Source: an uncultured Phycisphaerales bacterium (GTDB taxonomy: Bacteria; Planctomycetota; Phycisphaerae; WQYP01). Taken from it: a DNA stretch of 64,000 bases. Under the pieces are notes generated by a model. The model was not told the DNA's origin, ran no database searches, and saw only the letters and a program-made list of their open reading frames with translations. The DNA is taken from contig CAIMWO010000019.1 in the NCBI GenBank assembly GCA_903845195.1, positions 62,001 to 126,000 on the forward strand, written 5' to 3'. Position numbers and translations under genes: made by a program. Positions 22,393-30,171 of the stretch are shown piece by piece (positions within the stretch are counted from its first letter, which is position 1; each line of letters starts with the position of its first letter).

Positions 22393-23466
22393 ATGCATAT
22401 CCCCGACGGATTCCTCGACCCCAAAACCGCCCTCGCCACCGGCATCCTCGCCGCCGCCGGCCTCGCCGTCGCACTCCGCCAAACTCACAAAAATCTCCCC
22501 CGCAAACAAATCCCCCTCCTCGGCCTCTCCGCCGCCTTCGTCTTCACCGCCCAAATGCTCAACTTCCCCGTCGCCGGCGGCACCTCCGGCCACCTCATCG
22601 GCGCCGTCCTCACCGCCGCCCTCCTCGGCCCCAGTGCCGCCGTCATCGTCATCTCCTGCGTCCTCATCGTCCAATGCTTTATGTTCGCCGACGGCGGCAT
22701 CACCACCCTCGGCGCCAACATCTTCAACATGGCCCTCGTCGGCGGCGTCGGCGGCTGGACCCTCTACCACCTCCTCACCCGCATCTTCCCCGGCCTCTTC
22801 GGCCGCATCCTCGGCGCCACCTTCGCCGCCTGGGCCTCCACCGTCCTGGCCTCCATCGCCTGCGCCGGCCAACTCGCCGCCTCTGGCACCGTCACCTGGT
22901 CCCTCGCCTTCCCCACGATAGCCGGCATCCACGCTCTCATCGGCATCGGCGAAGGACTCATCACCGCACTCGTCCTCGCCGCCATCGCCCGCACCCGCCC
23001 CGACCTCCTCGGCCTCCCACCCGAAACGTGCCCAACAACTCCATCACGGGTGCCATGCCTTACGGGGCAGGGGCCCGAGGGGGGGCGTCAGGCATGCGTT
23101 GACCAGCCCTCTGCCGAAAAATCTTCCACACCTCCCTCTACCTCCACCCCCGCCCCTCAACCCTACGCCTCCCTCCTCGCCTACGGCCTCCTCATCACCC
23201 TCGGCCTGGCCCTCTTCATCTCCCCCCTCGCCTCCACCTGGCCCGACGGCCTCGACCGCGCCGCCCAATCCCTCGGCTTCCATCACCTCGAATCCACCAC
23301 CCGCCCCCTTCCCGCCCCCGCCCCCGACTACAAAATCCCCGGCCTCCCCTCCGGCCCCCTCGCCACCTCTCTGACCGCCGCCCTCGGCTCCCTCCTCGTC
23401 TTCACCCTCTCCTACCTCCTCGCCCACTCCCTCACCCGCCAAACCAAATCGAACCCCAAGCATTAA
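22393..23466 (+). CDS. cbiM: CbiM-CbiN-like cobalt/nickel ECF transporter component
   Basis: 357 residues. The N-terminus MHIPDGFLDP is the metal-binding start of CbiM; about six membrane helices follow (AAFVFTAQMLNFPVAGGTSG, IGAVLTAALLGPSAAVIVIS, FADGGITTLGANIFNMALVG). The C-terminal 100 residues are a CbiN/PDGLE-type part (SPLASTWPDGLDRAAQSLGF) with two more helices. The protein captures Co2+ or Ni2+ for an ECF transporter with CbiQ and CbiO, which are not in the window. The linker (residues about 215-255) contains PSRVPCLTGQGPEGGRQACV, encoded by a diverged REP palindrome at 23045-23100. The start follows the antitoxin stop by 10 bases. Confidence 0.88.
   Translation: MHIPDGFLDPKTALATGILAAAGLAVALRQTHKNLPRKQIPLLGLSAAFVFTAQMLNFPVAGGTSGHLIGAVLTAALLGPSAAVIVISCVLIVQCFMFADGGITTLGANIFNMALVGGVGGWTLYHLLTRIFPGLFGRILGATFAAWASTVLASIACAGQLAASGTVTWSLAFPTIAGIHALIGIGEGLITALVLAAIARTRPDLLGLPPETCPTTPSRVPCLTGQGPEGGRQACVDQPSAEKSSTPPSTSTPAPQPYASLLAYGLLITLGLALFISPLASTWPDGLDRAAQSLGFHHLESTTRPLPAPAPDYKIPGLPSGPLATSLTAALGSLLVFTLSYLLAHSLTRQTKSNPKH
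23045..23100. repeat. Diverged REP-like palindrome inside cbiM
   Basis: ACGGGTGCCATGCC and GGCATGC frame a GC-rich core, matching the outer arms of the REPs at 56296 and 56503 with a different centre. It is translated in frame as a linker. Confidence 0.65.
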
Positions 23467-23497
23467 CGAGCCCGAAGCGTCAGCGCCGGGCCGCCCC
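23466..23497. repeat. Interspersed repeat R8 (AAGCGTCAGCGCCGGGCC)
   Basis: ACGAGCCCGAAGCGTCAGCG then CCGGGCC. Copies also at 24956-24987 (inside a gene), 32368-32400 and 33698-33729. The one here starts at the cbiM stop. Confidence 0.85.
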
Positions 23498-23524
23498 CAA
23501 CCTCATCGCCCCTCCTCTGTGATA

Positions 23525-23590
23525 ATTGAAAATTGACAATTGAAAATTGCGTCATTGGTCATTGGTCATTGCGTCATTGGTCATTCGCCC
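23525..23590. repeat. Heptamer tracts TTGAAAA/TTGACAA and ATTGGTC
   Basis: AATTGAAAATTGACAATTG gives way to ATTGGTCATTGGTCATTG units. A shorter related tract is at 14020-14040 and another at 24318-24352. Confidence 0.85.
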
Positions 23591-23596
23591 CCGCCC

Positions 23597-23893
23597 CTAC
23601 GCCACCGTCAGCGTCAGCCCCAGCGCCTTCGAAACAGCAAACAACGTCGAAAGCCGCGGATTCCCCCGCCGCGACAATGCCCGGTACAAACTCTCCCGCT
23701 CGATCCCCGCCGCCTTCGCCACCCGCGCCATCCCCCCGCGCGCCTCGGCAATGCGCCGCATCGCCACCAGCAACACCTGCGGCTCCGCCGCATCCTCCAT
23801 CGCAGCCCGCAGATATTCCACTGCAAAATCCGGATCCTCCCTGAGTTTCTTCTTCATAATCGCATCATGCGAAACACTCGCTTTGCTTTTCAT
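23597..23893 (-). CDS. Antitoxin of HI1420-like addiction module
   Basis: 98 residues from MKSKASVSHDAIMKKKL. The helix-turn-helix at residues 50-95 (GGMARVAKAAGIERESLYRA, LSRRGNPRLSTLFAVSKALG) is typical of the putative addiction-module antidote family linked to HI1420. It follows the toxin gene with a two-base gap on the minus strand, the usual toxin-first order for this family. It probably represses the operon by binding near the toxin start. ATTGGTC heptamers lie just beyond its 3' end. Confidence 0.88.
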   Translation of the reverse strand: MKSKASVSHDAIMKKKLREDPDFAVEYLRAAMEDAAEPQVLLVAMRRIAEARGGMARVAKAAGIERESLYRALSRRGNPRLSTLFAVSKALGLTLTVA

Positions 23894-23895
23894 AG

Positions 23896-24219
23896 TCACA
23901 GGCTCCGTCGTTTGTAATCCCTCAGATACTCCATCGCCCGCGCGATATCGGCGGATTGGCGATGTTTGTCTCCCCCACATAACAACAATATGCACACGCG
24001 CCCAATGACGGCGTAATACACCCGATAACCGGGACCAAGATCGATCCGCAGTTCCCACACACCTTCACCCACCGGTTTGCAGTCCCCGAAATTCCCGGCC
24101 GACAATCGTTCCAGCCGCGCCGCAATTCGCGCCGCCGCTCGCACATCCTTCAGCGCTGCCAGCCACGACTCCAATACAATCTTGCCCTGCGCGGTGCGAT
24201 ACTGACGAAGCTCAAACAT
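23896..24219 (-). CDS. RelE/ParE-superfamily toxin (HI1419-like)
   Basis: 107 residues. Signature stretches are ELRQYRTAQGKIVLESWLAA, ARIAARLERLSAGNFGDCKP, VGEGVWELRIDLGPGYRVYY and LLLCGGDKHRQSADIARAME, the standard HI1419-type toxin pattern. Such toxins are ribosome-dependent mRNA interferases or gyrase poisons; which of the two is not clear here. An AT-rich TTGTATCTTATAAG stretch lies just upstream of the start (24224-24241 on the opposite strand), a likely promoter region. Paired with the antitoxin at 23597. Confidence 0.88.
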   Translation of the reverse strand: MFELRQYRTAQGKIVLESWLAALKDVRAAARIAARLERLSAGNFGDCKPVGEGVWELRIDLGPGYRVYYAVIGRVCILLLCGGDKHRQSADIARAMEYLRDYKRRSL

Positions 24220-24317
24220 TACTTGATTGTATCTTATAAGTTACTAACGGGCAACGCAAAAATCTCCCATTCTCCTACCCCGACGCCCCCAATCTCATCC
24301 CCCACCCCTCTGTGATA

Positions 24318-24475
24318 ATCGAAAATTGCGTCATTGGACATTGCGTCATTCGCCCCCGACACTCCCACACCCCCAAACTCCAACACATCTCTTCGTGGTC
24401 TTCGCCCCTTCGTGTCTTCGTGTTTACGCCGTCCTCCCAATTCTGAATTCCGAATTCTGAACTCTGAATTCGCCT
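24318..24475. repeat. Heptamers, R5 (CTTCGTG) and R1 in series
   Basis: GAAAATTGCGTCATTGGAC heptamers, then CTTCGTGGTCTTCGCCCCTT (R5, 24390-24425), then R1 at 24437-24475. They fill the gap between the toxin gene and the endonuclease gene. Confidence 0.8.
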
Positions 24476-24486
24476 ACAATCTCCCC

Positions 24487-25071
24487 ATGAGACTCTGGAC
24501 CCTCCACCCCCGCTACCTCGACGCCCGCGGACTCGTCGCCGCCTGGCGCGAAGCACTCCTGGCCCAGAAAGTCCTCGCCGGAAAAACCCGCGGCTACCGC
24601 CACCACCCGCAACTCCTCCGTTTTCGCGCCCAGCAAAAACCCCTCCCCGCCATCGCCGCCTTCCTCACCGCCCTTGCCCGCGAAGCCACCCGCCGCGGCT
24701 ACCACTTCGACGCCTCCAAAATCTCCCGCCCGCGCACCCGCCGCCAAATCCCCGAAACCCGCGGCCAACTCCAATACGAATGGCAACACCTCCTGACCAA
24801 ACTCCGCACCCGCGACCCCCGCCTCTACCGCCAACTCCGCGCACTGCCCCAGCCGGATCCCCACCCCCTCTTCCGCCTCACCCCCGGCCCCGTCCAACCC
24901 TGGGAACGCCCCACACCACCGAAACGCAGAACGAACCCCAAAACGAACTCGAAGACGAGCCCGAAGCGTCAGCGCCGAGCCACCCCCGCCTACCAACCCC
25001 CGATTCTGAACTCTGAATTCCCCTTCATCCCGCGTCTCTCTCTCCCCGAACCCCCGTTCAAATCCTATTAG
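24487..25071 (+). CDS. Pyrimidine-dimer glycosylase/endonuclease V-like protein
   Basis: 194 residues. MRLWTLHPRYLDARGLVAAW followed by REALLAQKVLAGKTRGYRHH and PQLLRF is the conserved start of the Pyr_excise family (T4 endonuclease V relatives), including the catalytic-side Arg and Glu region. The enzyme cuts at UV-induced cyclobutane dimers. The folded part ends near residue 145. The remaining 50 residues (RRTNPKTNSKTSPKRQRRAT, PPILNSEFPF) are encoded by R8 (24956-24987) and R1 (25005-25022) repeats, so the tail has been extended by repeat DNA. Only weak spacing to any ribosome-binding site is seen. Confidence 0.75.
   Translation: MRLWTLHPRYLDARGLVAAWREALLAQKVLAGKTRGYRHHPQLLRFRAQQKPLPAIAAFLTALAREATRRGYHFDASKISRPRTRRQIPETRGQLQYEWQHLLTKLRTRDPRLYRQLRALPQPDPHPLFRLTPGPVQPWERPTPPKRRTNPKTNSKTSPKRQRRATPAYQPPILNSEFPFIPRLSLPEPPFKSY
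24956..25022. repeat. R8 and R1 inside the 3' end of the endonuclease gene
   Basis: R8 (ACGAGCCCGAAGCGTCAGCG) and R1 (ATTCTGAACTCTGAATTC) are translated as the C-terminal tail. Confidence 0.8.
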
Positions 25072-25168
25072 CCCAAATTGCGTGAACAGATGCTTTCGAC
25101 AAGTGCCAGGGCGCGCCCTGCGATCCATCGACCCGCACCCCAGCCAGTGGTTAAGATGTTGATAGACT

Positions 25169-25744
25169 ATGAACGACTTACCAAACATTACGTCTCGAGC
25201 TCGCGATCTTCTGTCGGAACATGGCGAGGTACGGGCGCAGCCTATATCAGATTGGGGAGGCACCTTCGAATTACCTCTTGAGGTGGCAGCTTTCTATGCG
25301 CAGGTTGGGCCGTATGACATCACGATCGAAGGATACGGCAATCCGTACTTCCTCCCGCGATTGGCAAAACTCTGGGACTTTCAGAAGGGATACCGCTGGC
25401 ATGGGTTCACTGGCGAGCGGCTCAAGGATTGGGACGAGAACTGGCTGGTCGTTGCGGATGAAGGCGGCGACCCTTTCATTTTCGACCGAGACTCGCGGAA
25501 GGTGTTGTTCGCGCTTCACGGAACAGGTGTATGGAAACCGGAGACGTGGTTCCCAAGTCTGCCGACAATGGCCGCGTGCCTCGCAATCCTTGGCAAAATC
25601 GTTCGTGCGGCTGGAAAAAATCTTACAGATAGTGACTGTCTGATTCGCCCAAAACATCGGCAACACGCGATTTCTGCCATCGCACGCGTCATCGGATCCC
25701 GAGCAGAAGCGGAAGCGATTGTCGGCGGAGCAGGATGGGGTTGA
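25169..25744 (+). CDS. SMI1/KNR4 (SUKH)-like protein
   Basis: 191 residues. The order LPLEVAAFYAQVGPYDITIE, GNPYFLPRLAKLWDFQKGYR, DENWLVVADEGGDPFIFDRD and VLFALHGTGVWKPETWFPSL fits the SUKH fold (a P-x-x-x-x-F-Y/W start, then WxxIGxxxxGDPxxxD). SUKH proteins are mostly immunity proteins against toxin effectors, though many solitary copies exist. No polymorphic toxin is visible. Codons are markedly less C-rich than in adjacent genes, consistent with recent acquisition. Its start is given by the ATG at 25169; no strong ribosome-binding site is seen. Confidence 0.6.
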   Translation: MNDLPNITSRARDLLSEHGEVRAQPISDWGGTFELPLEVAAFYAQVGPYDITIEGYGNPYFLPRLAKLWDFQKGYRWHGFTGERLKDWDENWLVVADEGGDPFIFDRDSRKVLFALHGTGVWKPETWFPSLPTMAACLAILGKIVRAAGKNLTDSDCLIRPKHRQHAISAIARVIGSRAEAEAIVGGAGWG

Positions 25745-25840
25745 CCACCTCGCCGTCAGAGATCAGGAATGCTTTGGTTATCCGCCGCCGCGATGAAGTA
25801 CCGCAACACCGTTTTCATACCAATCGAATCACCCCAATCG

Positions 25841-26078
25841 CACATTCACGATGCCCTCCGCAAATGCCGAACATCTCCGCATCTACTACAACACGGTGAA
25901 TCTCCGTCCAACCATTGCCTCCCCTCCCCTCACTCACGTAGACCCGTCAAGCTCTCCATCACACACTCAAATCTTCGTGCGTCCTCCGTGCCCCCCCGTG
26001 TTCTCCGTGGTTAAGAACGTTTTCGTGTCTTGGTGTCGTGGTTCAACTCTGAATTCCAAACTCTGAATTCTGAATTCC
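25841..26078. repeat. R11 remnant, then R5 and R1
   Basis: 25841-25905 (TCGCACATTCACGATGCCCT...) resembles 33838-33912; read on the minus strand both encode SAFAEGIV(N/D)VRLG, so they may be decayed copies of one gene end. R5-type CTCCGTG/CTTGGTG units run at about 25975-26040, and R1 at 26041-26078. No intact gene is seen from 25745 to 26206. Confidence 0.55.
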
Positions 26079-26206
26079 GCCACCCCATCTCCCCGCGACC
26101 ACTTGCCCCACTTCCGTTATAATCCCGCCCATTCCCTTGGCTGACGCCGAAGCGCCCGCCGAATTGAACGAACTTAACCAATTCCTTGAATTGAACGAAA
26201 GAACCC

Positions 26207-26980
26207 ATGCCCGTCTACCGTATCGAAGTCCGTGCCACCCATCCCCAGGACGATCCCTCCGGCGCCGGCGTACTCCACGAAATCCGCCAGCTCGGCATCA
26301 ACGAAGTCTCCGACGTCCGCTCCTCGCGCATCTTCCTCCTCCAGGGCGACGACGCCACCCTCACGCCCCCCAACCTCGACCGCATCGCCAAAGAAGTCCT
26401 CATCGACCCCGTCACCGAAACCTTCACCCTCGGCGTCGAACCCCTCCACCCCAACACCCGCACCATCGAAGTCCACCTCAAGCCCGGCGTCACCGACCCG
26501 GTGGCGACATCGTGCGAAACCGCCATCAGCGACCTTCTCAATTCAGAATTCAGAATTACCCCTCGTCCAGGTCCTCACCGGCCGCAAGTACACCCTCCTC
26601 GGCCAATCCACCCTCCACGACGACCTCCTCCGCATCATCGCCAAACGCCTGCTCGTCAACGAATCCATCGAGACCGGCCACTTCGAACCCTTCACCCCCG
26701 CCGAATTCCCCAAGGGCCGCCCCTACACCTTCAACCTCACCCACGTCGCCATCCGCGACCTCTCCGACGACCAACTCCTCGACCTCTCCCGCAAAGGCCA
26801 CCTCTTCCTCGACCTCCGCGAAATGCAGGCCATCCAAAATTACTTCCGCACGCTCGAGCGCGACCCCACCGACGCCGAACTCGAAACTCTCGCCCAAACC
26901 TGGTCCGAGCACTGCGTCCACAAAACCCTCAAGGCCTCCGTCGAATACACCTTCATCGACCGCCGCTCACCGTCTCGTGA
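26207..26980 (+). CDS. purL: PurL N-terminal (PurS-like) segment, frame broken at a heptamer
   Basis: The frame from the ATG at 26207 encodes the PurS-like domain of a fused formylglycinamidine ribonucleotide synthase: VYRIEVRATHPQDDPSGAGV, LHEIRQLGINEVSDVRSSRI and EVHLKPGVTDPVATSCETAI. It is convincing up to about 26540. There it meets AATTCAG heptamers (26540-26557), and from that point the true sequence continues in a different frame; the rest of this frame (to 26980) is Pro/Arg-rich shadow. Loss of one 7-base unit would restore a single continuous frame. Either the gene is truly split, is phase-variable or uses frameshifting, or the repeat copy number is mis-assembled. Confidence 0.75.
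   Translation: MPVYRIEVRATHPQDDPSGAGVLHEIRQLGINEVSDVRSSRIFLLQGDDATLTPPNLDRIAKEVLIDPVTETFTLGVEPLHPNTRTIEVHLKPGVTDPVATSCETAISDLLNSEFRITPRPGPHRPQVHPPRPIHPPRRPPPHHRQTPARQRIHRDRPLRTLHPRRIPQGPPLHLQPHPRRHPRPLRRPTPRPLPQRPPLPRPPRNAGHPKLLPHARARPHRRRTRNSRPNLVRALRPQNPQGLRRIHLHRPPLTVS
26540..26557. repeat. AATTCAG heptamers at the purL frame break
   Basis: AATTCAGAATTCAGAATT: two full units plus part of a third. The reading frame before it and the frame after it differ by one base. Confidence 0.9.
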
Positions 26981-29363
26981 TTCGTGGTCCGTGGCCCGTG
27001 ACCCGCAGCCCGAAGCCGCCACCCCATCGCCCACCGAACCACGAACCACGGACCACGGACCACGAACGATCATCATCGACAACCTCATCAAACAAACCGT
27101 CTTCAAAGCCACCATGGACCTCCAAAAACCCTGGACCATCTCCGTCTTCAAAGACAACGCCGGCGTCATCGAGTTCGACGAAGACAACGCCGTCTGCTTC
27201 AAAGTCGAAACCCACAACCGCCCCTCCGCCATCGAACCCTACGGCGGCGCCGCCACCGGCATCGGCGGCTGCATCCGCGACGTCATGGGCACCGGCCTGG
27301 GCGCCAAACCCTTCGCCAATACCGACATCTTCTGCTTCGCCGACCCCACCACACCCGTCGAAACCCTCCCCAACGGCGTCATCCATCCCCGCCGCTCCGC
27401 CCAACGCGTCGTCGCCGGCGTCCGCGACTACGGCAACCGCATGGGCATCCCCACCGTCAACGGCGCCGTCTTCTTCCACGATCGCTACGTCGGCAACCCC
27501 CTCGTCTTCTGCGGCACCGCCGGCGTCATGCCGCGCAAGTTCGCCCAAAAAGGCCAAGCCCGCCCCGGCGATCACATCATCGTCCTCGGCGGCCGCACCG
27601 GCCGCGACGGCATCCACGGCGCCACCTTCTCCTCCGACGTCGTCACCACCTCCCACGCCGATGAATTCTCCCACGCCGTCCAGATCGGCAACGCCATCAC
27701 CGAAAAGAAAACCCTCGACGTCATCCTCCAAGCCCGCGACTACGGCACGAATTCAGAATTCAGAATTCAGAATTCAGAATTGCCCCCCGGCCCACTCTTC
27801 ACCGCCATCACCGACTGCGGCGCCGGCGGCCTCTCCTCCGCCATCGGCGAAATGGGCGAAAAAACCGGCGCCACCGTCAACCTCCACAAAGTCCCTCTCA
27901 AATACGAAGGCCTCTCCTACGCCGAAATCTGGATCTCCGAAGCCCAGGAACGCATGGTCCTCGCCGTCCCCCCAGAAAATGTCCAAACCCTCCTCGACCT
28001 CTGCGCCGCCGAAGACGTCGAAGGCACCGACATCGGCATCTTCGACGGCACCGGCAAACTCACCCTCTACTACAACCCCGCCACCCCAAACCCAGGGATT
28101 GAATCCCTGGGCTCGTCCCCATCGACGGAATCCCCGGCCACCCCCACGCAAAACACCATCGTCGCCCAAATGGATATGTCCTTCATCCACGACGGCATCC
28201 CCAAGCCCACGCGCAAAGCCGTCTACACCGCCCCCACCATCGTCGAACCCCACCTCCCCATGCCCAAGTCCGGCGCCTTCGCCGCCACCCTCCACCAACT
28301 CCTCGCCATGCCCTCCATCGCCAGCAAACATTGGATCATCCGCCAGTACGATCACGAAGTGCAGGGCGGCACCATCATCAAACCCCTCGTCGGCGCTTCC
28401 AACGACGGCCCCGGCGACGCCGCCGTCGTCAAACCCCTCCTCTCCTCCAAAAAAGCCGTCGTCCTCGCCAACGGCTGCCAGCCCCGCTTCGGCGATATCG
28501 ACCCCTACCAGATGGCCCTCAACAGCATCGATGAAGCCATCCGCAACACCGTCTGCGTCGGCGGCAATCCCGAGCGCACCGCCATCCTCGACAACTTCTG
28601 CTGGCCCAAATGCTCCGATCCCCAGCACCTCGGCGCCCTCGTCCGCGCCTGCCAGGCCTGCTATGACGGCGCCATCGCCTACTCCACCCCCTTCATCTCC
28701 GGCAAAGATTCCCTCTCCAACGAATTCATCACCGACAAAGGCGAACGCATCCAGATCCCCTACACCCTGCTCATCTCCGCCATGTCCGTCATCGACGATG
28801 CCGCCAAATGCATCACCATGGACGCCAAACAGTCCGGCAACCAGCTCCTCCTCGTCGGCCTCACCAAGCGCGAACTCGGCGGCTCGCACTACTACGCACT
28901 CCATGACTTCATCGGCGCCTCCGTCCCCACCGTCGACCTCAACCTCGGCCCCGCCACCGCCCGCGCCGTCGCCGGCCTCATCGATCAGGGCCTCGTCCGC
29001 TCCGCTCACGATCTCTCCGAAGGGGGCCTCGCCGTCGCATTGGCCGAAATGCTCTTCGCCGGCTCCCTCGGCGCCACCATCGACCTCGCCGGCGTCCCCT
29101 GCGCCGAAGATGCCGATGCCGACGACGTCCTGCTCTTCTCCGAATCCCCCTCGCGCTACCTCCTCGAAATCCCCCCCGAACATTTCGACACCGTCGCCCG
29201 CACCCTCAAAGCCGCAAATGGGGGGGGAGGCATCCGCTTCGGCGTCCTCGGCACCCTCCACGACCGCCCGTCGCTGAAAATCCGCTCCATCAAATCCGCC
29301 TGGCTCATGGACGAACCCATCGACACCCTAAAAAAATCCTGGCTCGCCCCCCTCGATTGGTAA
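26541..29363 (+). CDS. purL: Phosphoribosylformylglycinamidine synthase, main body (frameshifted from its N-terminus)
   Basis: From 26541 this frame reads IQNSELPLVQVLTGRKYTLL and continues for about 940 residues of PurL: TWSEHCVHKTLK, KVETHNRPSAIEPYGGAATG, IGGCIRDVMGTG, FISGKDSLSNEF and SAHDLSEGGLAVALAEMLFA. PurL uses ATP and glutamine-derived ammonia to convert FGAR to FGAM in purine synthesis. The frame is open from 26232, but the part before 26541 is a shadow. Extra repeat-coded loops lie at 26976-27067 (ACCACGG heptamer inverted pair), 27748-27782 (AATTCAG tract read NSEFRIQNSEL) and 28091-28111 (palindrome). No glutaminase domain is present, so PurQ must be elsewhere. Confidence 0.9.
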   Translation: MQNSELPLVQVLTGRKYTLLGQSTLHDDLLRIIAKRLLVNESIETGHFEPFTPAEFPKGRPYTFNLTHVAIRDLSDDQLLDLSRKGHLFLDLREMQAIQNYFRTLERDPTDAELETLAQTWSEHCVHKTLKASVEYTFIDRRSPSRDSWSVARDPQPEAATPSPTEPRTTDHGPRTIIIDNLIKQTVFKATMDLQKPWTISVFKDNAGVIEFDEDNAVCFKVETHNRPSAIEPYGGAATGIGGCIRDVMGTGLGAKPFANTDIFCFADPTTPVETLPNGVIHPRRSAQRVVAGVRDYGNRMGIPTVNGAVFFHDRYVGNPLVFCGTAGVMPRKFAQKGQARPGDHIIVLGGRTGRDGIHGATFSSDVVTTSHADEFSHAVQIGNAITEKKTLDVILQARDYGTNSEFRIQNSELPPGPLFTAITDCGAGGLSSAIGEMGEKTGATVNLHKVPLKYEGLSYAEIWISEAQERMVLAVPPENVQTLLDLCAAEDVEGTDIGIFDGTGKLTLYYNPATPNPGIESLGSSPSTESPATPTQNTIVAQMDMSFIHDGIPKPTRKAVYTAPTIVEPHLPMPKSGAFAATLHQLLAMPSIASKHWIIRQYDHEVQGGTIIKPLVGASNDGPGDAAVVKPLLSSKKAVVLANGCQPRFGDIDPYQMALNSIDEAIRNTVCVGGNPERTAILDNFCWPKCSDPQHLGALVRACQACYDGAIAYSTPFISGKDSLSNEFITDKGERIQIPYTLLISAMSVIDDAAKCITMDAKQSGNQLLLVGLTKRELGGSHYYALHDFIGASVPTVDLNLGPATARAVAGLIDQGLVRSAHDLSEGGLAVALAEMLFAGSLGATIDLAGVPCAEDADADDVLLFSESPSRYLLEIPPEHFDTVARTLKAANGGGGIRFGVLGTLHDRPSLKIRSIKSAWLMDEPIDTLKKSWLAPLDW
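26976..27067. repeat. Inverted pair of CCGTGGT/ACCACGG heptamers inside purL
   Basis: Left arm about 26976-27003 (CGTGATTCGTGGTCCGTGG...), right arm about 27034-27067 (...ACCACGGACCACGGACCACG). The arms are complementary over most of their length. It is read in frame as a polar insertion of about 30 residues. Confidence 0.8.
27748..27782. repeat. AATTCAG x4 tract inside purL
   Basis: AATTCAG repeated four times plus AATT, in frame: NSEFRIQNSEL. Confidence 0.9.
28091..28111. repeat. Perfect 10-bp-arm palindrome inside purL
   Basis: CCCAGGGATT-G-AATCCCTGGG, translated as PGIESLG within a Pro/Thr-rich loop. Confidence 0.85.
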
Positions 29364-29584
29364 CGTCTCGCGCGGGTGCACGTCGGCGCGGGCCAATCGG
29401 CTATCGCAGATATGACCAGCGTGCGAACTCAATCCAATGCCCCTCCCGGCTTGCCTCTTCGCGGTCCGCCGCCGTCACCCACAATTCTGATGTACACCCT
29501 CTCGCGCCGATCTGCCCTTTTCAATTTGGTCACGAGTACAGGGTTGCGGTACAATTCCAACGTGTCGTTTGCGGAGCCTCCCTT

Positions 29585-30001
29585 ATGCAAACCCTGAAAC
29601 TGCCCGCCAAATCTCAGCTGGATGCCCTGCTCCGCAGGGTACAGCGGAATGGCGCGCTTCGTCTGGTTCGCGGCGGACGAACCGTCGCCATTCTTCAACA
29701 GCCCAGCGAACCCTGCCTGGATTTTCGCCCACTCAAACTCACCAAAGAGCAGGAAACACGATTTAACGCCCATTTCGACGAAATGAACCGTAGACATCCA
29801 CCGCTCGAATTCGCATCCGTCGAAGCGGCTGTCGAATACCTGCGCAAGAGGCTCCCCGATGAAGATACTCCTGCCACCGTCGTTCCTCGAAATGCTCGAA
29901 ATGCTACCGCAGCAAGATCGCGCAAACGTGCTCCTCGCGGTGGCAAAACTGCAGCAGGCGTTCAAGCATCCTCACGAGCATTCCGGACTCGGACTGCGTA
30001 A
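29585..30001 (+). CDS. Antitoxin of a RelE-type module (long overlap with toxin)
   Basis: 138 residues. The start MQTLKLPAKSQLDALLRRVQ and RNGALRLVRGGRTVAILQQP look like a Phd/AbrB-type short antitoxin N-terminus; residues 45-95 (LTKEQETRFNAHFDEMNRRH, PPLEFASVEAAVEYLRKRLP) form the helical toxin-wrapping part. The last 45 residues are Arg/Ala-rich and coincide with the start of the toxin in another frame, so the stop at 30001 may be a late one: the natural end was perhaps near LPDED. The 143-base overlap is unusual for these modules. Confidence 0.65.
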   Translation: MQTLKLPAKSQLDALLRRVQRNGALRLVRGGRTVAILQQPSEPCLDFRPLKLTKEQETRFNAHFDEMNRRHPPLEFASVEAAVEYLRKRLPDEDTPATVVPRNARNATAARSRKRAPRGGKTAAGVQASSRAFRTRTA

Positions 30002-30137
30002 GCTTAGACCCCATATTTGGGAAATCCGCATTAACCTCGATATCCGCGTGGTCTTCCGCTTGTTCAACGATGTTGCCGAAATCGATCTCGTGGGCAACCA
30101 CGACGATGTCCAGCGTTATCTCAAGTCTATCCGTTAG
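29859..30137 (+). CDS. RelE/YoeB-superfamily toxin
   Basis: 92 residues: MKILLPPSFLEMLEMLPQQD, RANVLLAVAKLQQAFKHPHE, LGLRKLRPHIWEIRINLDIR and VVFRLFNDVAEIDLVGNHDD, ending QRYLKSIR. This is the helix-helix-beta plan of RelE-like toxins, with basic residues on the strands. Such toxins cut mRNA on the ribosome. AGAGG lies upstream of the ATG, inside the antitoxin gene. Some related proteins are inactive, and no catalytic residue can be assigned with certainty. Confidence 0.75.
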   Translation: MKILLPPSFLEMLEMLPQQDRANVLLAVAKLQQAFKHPHEHSGLGLRKLRPHIWEIRINLDIRVVFRLFNDVAEIDLVGNHDDVQRYLKSIR

Positions 30138-30171
30138 AATGAAACCGCATACGATTACGAGGAGCAACAGC

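Noticed and set aside
24001..24219. Separate gene on the + strand in the toxin region
   Set aside because: The minus-strand toxin-antitoxin pair explains the region; the + frames lack any family pattern.
24318..24475. Possible CRISPR array
   Set aside because: The repeats are 7-10 bp tandem units without 25-40 bp direct repeats and unique spacers, and no cas genes are present.
27774..29261. Acidic Gly/Asp-rich minus-strand frame of 495 codons
   Set aside because: Antisense of purL; low-complexity composition typical of C-rich coding DNA read backwards.
26137..29277. 1046-codon Ser/Pro/Ala-rich + strand frame over purL
   Set aside because: Shadow of purL in another frame; no domain pattern, and purL motifs are unambiguous.
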